43,412 nt of DNA, from positions 1 to 43,412 of the forward strand of contig JAIEMK010000049.1 of the NCBI GenBank assembly GCA_019752295.1, in the 5' to 3' direction. A program made the translations under genes and the position numbers. Origin of the DNA: Chitinophagaceae bacterium (GTDB lineage Bacteria; Bacteroidota; Bacteroidia; Chitinophagales; Chitinophagaceae). The notes beneath the pieces were generated by a model, which saw only the letters and a program-made list of their open reading frames with translations, had not been told where the DNA came from and did no database searches. Positions 39,137 to 43,412 of the stretch are shown piece by piece. The stretch's first letter is position 1. Each line of letters begins with the position of its first letter.

Positions 39137-42100
39137 ATGAGAAAAATCGTCTCCATGATGAAAGTAGTGTTGTTACTGCTTTTCATTTTCTCGTTGCCAT
39201 CTTATGGGCAAAGTCAAACAGTATCAGGTACAGTCCTAGATGCTGCAAAAAAAGAGCCATTGGCGGGTGTTACCATCAAGGTAGTTGGTACAACCGTTAC
39301 AACTCAAACAAACGAAAAAGGTTCATTCACCGTAAAAGCAAGCAAGGGACAGGTTTTGATGCTTTCTTATATCGGATATGAAACACAACGTGTAACGGTA
39401 GCCGCTTCTAAAATCGAAATTCTGTTGAAGAGTGGTGTTACAGAATTAGATGAAGTGGTAGTATCAATGGATATCAAAAGAAAGTCGAGAGACTTGGGTT
39501 TCTCCAATCAGACTGTAAAAGGTGGGGAGATGAAAGAAACACAACGCGAAAGCTTTGTGGATGCTTTACAAGGTAGGGTAGCAGGTGCTACAATTACTGC
39601 TACATCTGGTGTTCCGGGTGCTTCTTCCACCATTGTATTAAGAGGATACAACTCTATGTCGCTGAACAACCAACCACTATTTGTGATAGATGGAATTATT
39701 CGTGATAACTCAACCATTGATGCTGCATCGAATGTACCTGCAGCAGCCGGACAAAACAATACTTCAAACGATTTTACCAACAGAATTTCTGATATCAACC
39801 CGAATGATATTGAATCAGTAACTGTGTTAAAAGGACCGGAAGCAACCGTGTTATATGGTAGTTCTGCCAGTAATGGTGCCATCATCATTACTACCAAGAG
39901 GGCCAAGCTAACAGATGGTAAACGCTTTAATGTGTTTTATGATAATAGTTTGCGTTTTCAGGCTTTGCAGAATACCCCAACTATGTTCAACGGATTTCAG
40001 CAGGGAGTAAATGGTATTGCAATTCCAACCTCTTTTTCTGCCTTCGGACCAGCAATGGTTCCGGGTACACCAATCTATAATAATGTAGGAAATTTCTTTA
40101 AAACTGCTTTTGGTCATACCCATAATCTTAGTGTTGATTTTGGAAAACCAAATTCAAGTTATCGATTCAGTACTTCTTATTATGATCAGTCGGGTGTGGT
40201 TCCAAATACAAGATTGCAGCGTATCAATTTTAGATTGACCAATACTTCAAAAATTGGTAAGTATATCGACATCACACCTTCTATTGCATATAGCAGTAGT
40301 TCGAACGACAAAGTGTTGAAAGGTGCAGGTGGATATTTGTTGAATTTATATTTATGGCCTTCAACAATTGATGCCAGAGATTATCTTTTACCGAATGGAC
40401 ATAAACGATATCTGATTGCTTCAAACGATCCTACAGATAATGCAAATTTGGGTACCACTTCAGAAACGGATAATCCTTTTTTTGCAGTTAATAGAAATGT
40501 TTCCAGAGATAAAACAACATCTTACGAAGCCAATTTTGCAATCAACTATAATCCTACAAAATGGTTAACTGTTGCAGGTAGATTCGGCTATAATAATTAT
40601 ACTACTGAAGGGTTCCAATATCGTGATCCGGAATCAGCATCTCAATCATCTATCGCCAACAAAGGTTCTTTGGATAATTATTGGGTAAAGAACGCGAACT
40701 ATAACCATACGATCTCTGCAACCGGTAAACAGACTTTTGGAAAATTCAATACTCGTTTAACTATTGGTACAAGATGGAGCCAGTCTGAGATGCAGCGATT
40801 TGGTATTTCAGGAACTTTTGATAGTACCAGAAGTTTTGATAGTAGTTCTACCGGTGTTACCACCAGAACCAGATTAAGCAGGGCTACTTTATATGGAAGT
40901 GGTCAGTGGAATTTAAGAAATGCGTATCAGATTGCTGCGTTTAGTGAAGCCACCATTAGTTATAATAATGTAATTTTCTTAACAGGTTCATTGGCATTCG
41001 AATCATCTTCTGTATTGCCTGCTGCAAATAGAAATTATAATTATCCCGGTGGAAGCTTAAGTGTTATCATGAGTGATATCTTCCCTAAAATGAAAGGCGA
41101 TTTATTGAGCTACTGGAAATTAAGAGCTTCAACAGCGTCTACTGCAAGGCTCCCGGATCCATACTCTAATCAATCGAACTTTGTACCAACGGTTACCAGT
41201 GCAAATCAGGGACCTACAACAGGAACTTTAATTCCTGTTCCACTGCAATATGCATTTACCAATGCGAATCCAAACCTCAGACCTGAAAAACAAAGTACTT
41301 ATGAAGTAGGAACAGAGTTGAGAATATTTCACGATAAGGTAAATATTGATGCAGCTTACTACAATACATTGGCAACCGATCAGATTGCTCAGGGCTTCCG
41401 GGCAAGCTATGGTACGGGCTTTATTTTAAATACTGCAAACAATTCCAGTGTTCGTAATCAGGGTATTGAAATTAGTTTGGGTGTTAAATTAATTCAGAAG
41501 AAAGATTTTGATTGGAATATCCAATTCAACTTTAACCATATGTGGAATCAGGTGCTTTCTATTCCTGCACCAATTGATATTGCAGGAGCAGATTATTATG
41601 ATGCATCCACTTGGTTGTTTAACAACGCCAGAGGTGGTATCAGACCCGGTTACTCAACCGGTACCATCACAGGCTATGGTTACAGACGTCAGGATATCAC
41701 TCCAACCGGACCAAACGGTTTACCTTTTAATGATGGAGCAATACTGGTATCACCGCTTACCGGCTTACCTGTTCTGGATGCTACATTCAGGGTTCGCGGC
41801 GATAGAACAGTTTGGTTCACACTGGGTACCATCAATAAATTCCGCTACAAAAACTGGAACCTGAGTTTCTTATGGGATCTGAGAGTTGGTGGCGATATTT
41901 TCAATGCTACCAATATGTATCTAACTGCTCTAGGAAAATCGGCTAAAACTGCTGATCGTTTAACTCCCAGAATTGTTGCCGGTATTTTACAAAATGGGTT
42001 AGAGAATTCAACTACACCCAGTGTAAATAATATTTTGGTGACTCCATATTTCAACAATAACTATTACGGCTCAAGCAGTATGCCTGAAGAGGATTATATG

Positions 42101-42403
42101 GAGCATAATATCAAAGCACTACGTTTACGAGATATAACAATCAGCTACACGCTTCCATCAAAAGCACTTGTACGTAATGCAAGTCATATGGATAGTCCTG
42201 GTTTATTAGATTATGTAACGTTTAAATCTGTAGGCTTCTTTTTAACCTGTAATGATTTAATGCTTTTTACCAACTATACAGGTGCTGACCCTGCTTCGAA
42301 CGGTGGTAATGCTTCTTTAAGAGGTGTTGGTGCAGTAGGTTTTGATTATGGTAATATCGCTGCCCCACTTAGTTTTAATGCAGGTGTAAAAGTTGGTTTT
42401 TAA
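39137..42403 (+). CDS. SusC/RagA-type TonB-dependent outer-membrane transporter
   Basis: A 1088-aa protein. The signal peptide (about 1-26; VVLLLLFIFSLPSYGQ) is followed by a carboxypeptidase-D regulatory-like domain (about 28-105; VSGTVLDAAKKEPLAGVTIK, GSFTVKASKGQVLMLSYIGY), a TonB-box-like ELDEVVVS, the plug (FVDALQGRVAGATITATSGV, TIVLRGYNSMSLNNQPLFVI) and a 22-strand barrel. SusC partners form TonB-powered pedal bins that import glycans or other oligomers with the SusD lipoprotein, whose gene begins 17 bp later. ATG 39137 is chosen over an in-frame TTG at 39110, as it places the signal peptide correctly. The substrate is unknown. Confidence 0.96.
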   Translation: MRKIVSMMKVVLLLLFIFSLPSYGQSQTVSGTVLDAAKKEPLAGVTIKVVGTTVTTQTNEKGSFTVKASKGQVLMLSYIGYETQRVTVAASKIEILLKSGVTELDEVVVSMDIKRKSRDLGFSNQTVKGGEMKETQRESFVDALQGRVAGATITATSGVPGASSTIVLRGYNSMSLNNQPLFVIDGIIRDNSTIDAASNVPAAAGQNNTSNDFTNRISDINPNDIESVTVLKGPEATVLYGSSASNGAIIITTKRAKLTDGKRFNVFYDNSLRFQALQNTPTMFNGFQQGVNGIAIPTSFSAFGPAMVPGTPIYNNVGNFFKTAFGHTHNLSVDFGKPNSSYRFSTSYYDQSGVVPNTRLQRINFRLTNTSKIGKYIDITPSIAYSSSSNDKVLKGAGGYLLNLYLWPSTIDARDYLLPNGHKRYLIASNDPTDNANLGTTSETDNPFFAVNRNVSRDKTTSYEANFAINYNPTKWLTVAGRFGYNNYTTEGFQYRDPESASQSSIANKGSLDNYWVKNANYNHTISATGKQTFGKFNTRLTIGTRWSQSEMQRFGISGTFDSTRSFDSSSTGVTTRTRLSRATLYGSGQWNLRNAYQIAAFSEATISYNNVIFLTGSLAFESSSVLPAANRNYNYPGGSLSVIMSDIFPKMKGDLLSYWKLRASTASTARLPDPYSNQSNFVPTVTSANQGPTTGTLIPVPLQYAFTNANPNLRPEKQSTYEVGTELRIFHDKVNIDAAYYNTLATDQIAQGFRASYGTGFILNTANNSSVRNQGIEISLGVKLIQKKDFDWNIQFNFNHMWNQVLSIPAPIDIAGADYYDASTWLFNNARGGIRPGYSTGTITGYGYRRQDITPTGPNGLPFNDGAILVSPLTGLPVLDATFRVRGDRTVWFTLGTINKFRYKNWNLSFLWDLRVGGDIFNATNMYLTALGKSAKTADRLTPRIVAGILQNGLENSTTPSVNNILVTPYFNNNYYGSSSMPEEDYMEHNIKALRLRDITISYTLPSKALVRNASHMDSPGLLDYVTFKSVGFFLTCNDLMLFTNYTGADPASNGGNASLRGVGAVGFDYGNIAAPLSFNAGVKVGF

Positions 42404-42420
42404 CTGTTAAATAAATTATT

Positions 42421-43412
42421 ATGAAAAATAAATCCTTTATAACATTATCGCTGGCTTTGGTGGTTTCAGCTTTTGGGATTGTTGCTTTTCAATCCTGTAC
42501 AAAAAAGCTGGATGAAGCCTATTTGAATCCCAATAACCCCATTGAAGGATCGATTGAAGCGATTCTTCCAAATACCATTAATCAAATGACATCTACTGCG
42601 GCACCTCCAACCGGTGGTGGTGGTGGTTCTTACGGCCCTGCAGCAGAAGCCGTTTTGCTTGGTCGTTATATTCAATACTGGAATTTTGTTACATCAGGCG
42701 ATAACTACGACCAGATGGGCGGTGTATATGGAACAACTTCCGATAATACCGGCGTTGTTTGGGCAATGCACTATTATGGAATCGGACAGAATGCAAAATT
42801 TATTATCTCGAGAGGTATTGATCAACAAAAATGGGATTATGTTGGAGTAGCCCATGCCATATTTGCATATAGCTGGTTAACACTTACGGAGGAATATGGA
42901 GAAGTAATTTTGCGACAGGCTTTTGATCAGTCGCGCGATCAGTTTGATTACGATCCTCAATCATTAGTGTATGATACCGTTCGCCAAATTTGTGATCGGG
43001 CGATTACTTATTTGAATAGAACAGACGGAGCGGTTAGTCCTGCTAATTTGGCCCTAGGTGATGGTTATTTCTTTGGTGGTGATGTAAATAAATGGAAGAA
43101 ATTTGTTTACGCTATCAAAGCAAGAAGCTTTGCGCACCTGAGCAATAAATCAATTTATTCTCAAAACGGATATGCTGATTCTGTAATTAAGTATTGCGAT
43201 TTATCGATTACTACAAATGCAGATAACGCCACTCAAAAATGGGTAGGAGGTAATTTTAGTGGTACCAATAATTATTATGGACCATACAGAAGCAATATCG
43301 GTAGTATTCGTCAGTCGGCCTTTATTGCGAATCTCTTAACCGGAGCTGGTGCAACATCGCCATTTAAAGGAATTAAAGACCCTCGCACGCCTTACCTGAT
43401 CAATGAGAATGC
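42421..43412 (+). CDS. SusD/RagB-type outer-membrane lipoprotein, partial (cut by window end)
   Basis: The first 330 codons are present with no stop. The SPII signal peptide MKNKSFITLSLALVVSAFGI-VAFQSC places the lipid on Cys26. KKLDEAYLNPNNP is the usual SusD opening, GRYIQYWNFVTSGDNYDQMG and AIFAYSWLTLTEEYGEVILR are the TPR-like helices, and VNKWKKFVYAIKARSFAHLS is a family mark. A Gly-rich stretch (about 64-69, coded by GGTGGT repeats) comes before the first helix. The form is nearer the SusD_2-like group. It caps the SusC channel and binds substrate at the surface; the two genes form one operon. Confidence 0.93.
   Translation, partial: MKNKSFITLSLALVVSAFGIVAFQSCTKKLDEAYLNPNNPIEGSIEAILPNTINQMTSTAAPPTGGGGGSYGPAAEAVLLGRYIQYWNFVTSGDNYDQMGGVYGTTSDNTGVVWAMHYYGIGQNAKFIISRGIDQQKWDYVGVAHAIFAYSWLTLTEEYGEVILRQAFDQSRDQFDYDPQSLVYDTVRQICDRAITYLNRTDGAVSPANLALGDGYFFGGDVNKWKKFVYAIKARSFAHLSNKSIYSQNGYADSVIKYCDLSITTNADNATQKWVGGNFSGTNNYYGPYRSNIGSIRQSAFIANLLTGAGATSPFKGIKDPRTPYLINEN

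Noticed and set aside
39085..39381. 98-aa frame overlapping the SusC start
   Set aside because: Out of frame with the signal peptide and carboxypeptidase-D-like domain; shadow.
41508..41864. 118-aa frame inside the SusC gene
   Set aside because: Out-of-frame shadow of the barrel region.
1..43412. CRISPR arrays, tRNA/rRNA genes, integrases or insertion sequences
   Set aside because: No regularly spaced repeats, no tRNA-like cloverleaf sequence in the gaps and no transposase or integrase motifs were seen by eye; a short or unusual RNA gene could still be missed without a covariance search.

Overview
The window looks like chromosomal DNA from a Bacteroidota bacterium, most likely family Chitinophagaceae; the genus is not decided. 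The reasons are AT-rich DNA, many promoters with the Bacteroidota -7 element TAnnTTTG, few Shine-Dalgarno sequences, a SusC/SusD pair, several SPII lipoproteins with Lys-rich or Asn/Thr-rich tails, and REP-like CCCCTCC...GGAGGGG palindromes between genes.

Layout. 1-2.7 kb is an accessory stretch: an Lrp/AsnC regulator divergent from a DHA2-type MFS pump, then a HicA-HicB toxin-antitoxin pair in which both genes carry a one-base homopolymer loss. 2.8-11.2 kb holds a secreted clan GH-A lipoprotein, an Rrf2 regulator and QueD (minus strand), a tight U32 protein-ferredoxin-FMN-barrel operon, a large conserved protein of unknown function, an unknown 193-aa protein, an RluE-type pseudouridine synthase and a DUF1456 protein. 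11.3-20.5 kb holds a GH63-like glucosidase with a LacI-type palindrome upstream, an ECF sigma/anti-sigma pair, an NlpC/P60 hydrolase, a 50-aa membrane protein, a half-size TauE permease, pyrophosphatase, a lipoprotein, a YqaE-domain protein, a GH13 lipoprotein and PyrF. 20.5-30.4 kb holds an SGNH hydrolase, a dicarboxylate symporter, a glutaryl-CoA dehydrogenase-like enzyme, shikimate kinase, a DUF423 protein, FtsK, a LolA-like carrier, a CBM48-esterase and RNase Z. 30.6-38.8 kb is housekeeping: rpsO, pnp, prmA, plsY, a YdeI-family protein, dnaG and a DeoR regulator. 39.1 kb to the end is a SusC gene and the first 330 codons of its SusD partner, cut by the window edge.

How it fits together. 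Several unlinked loci serve glycan use (GH-A lipoprotein, GH63-like, GH13, CBM48-esterase, SusCD). The rest is core information processing and metabolism in short transcription units, many with a recognisable TAnnTTTG promoter and U-tract terminator.

The most unusual signal is a repeated 5' leader. About 85-91 nt at 5587-5671 and 28257-28347 are almost identical, end exactly at the start codons of two unrelated genes, and begin about where transcription should start. The 3' part recurs before a third gene (2732-2775). In each copy a segment can pair with the bases just before the AUG, with a pairing-preserving change between the two full copies. I know of no described element that matches it.
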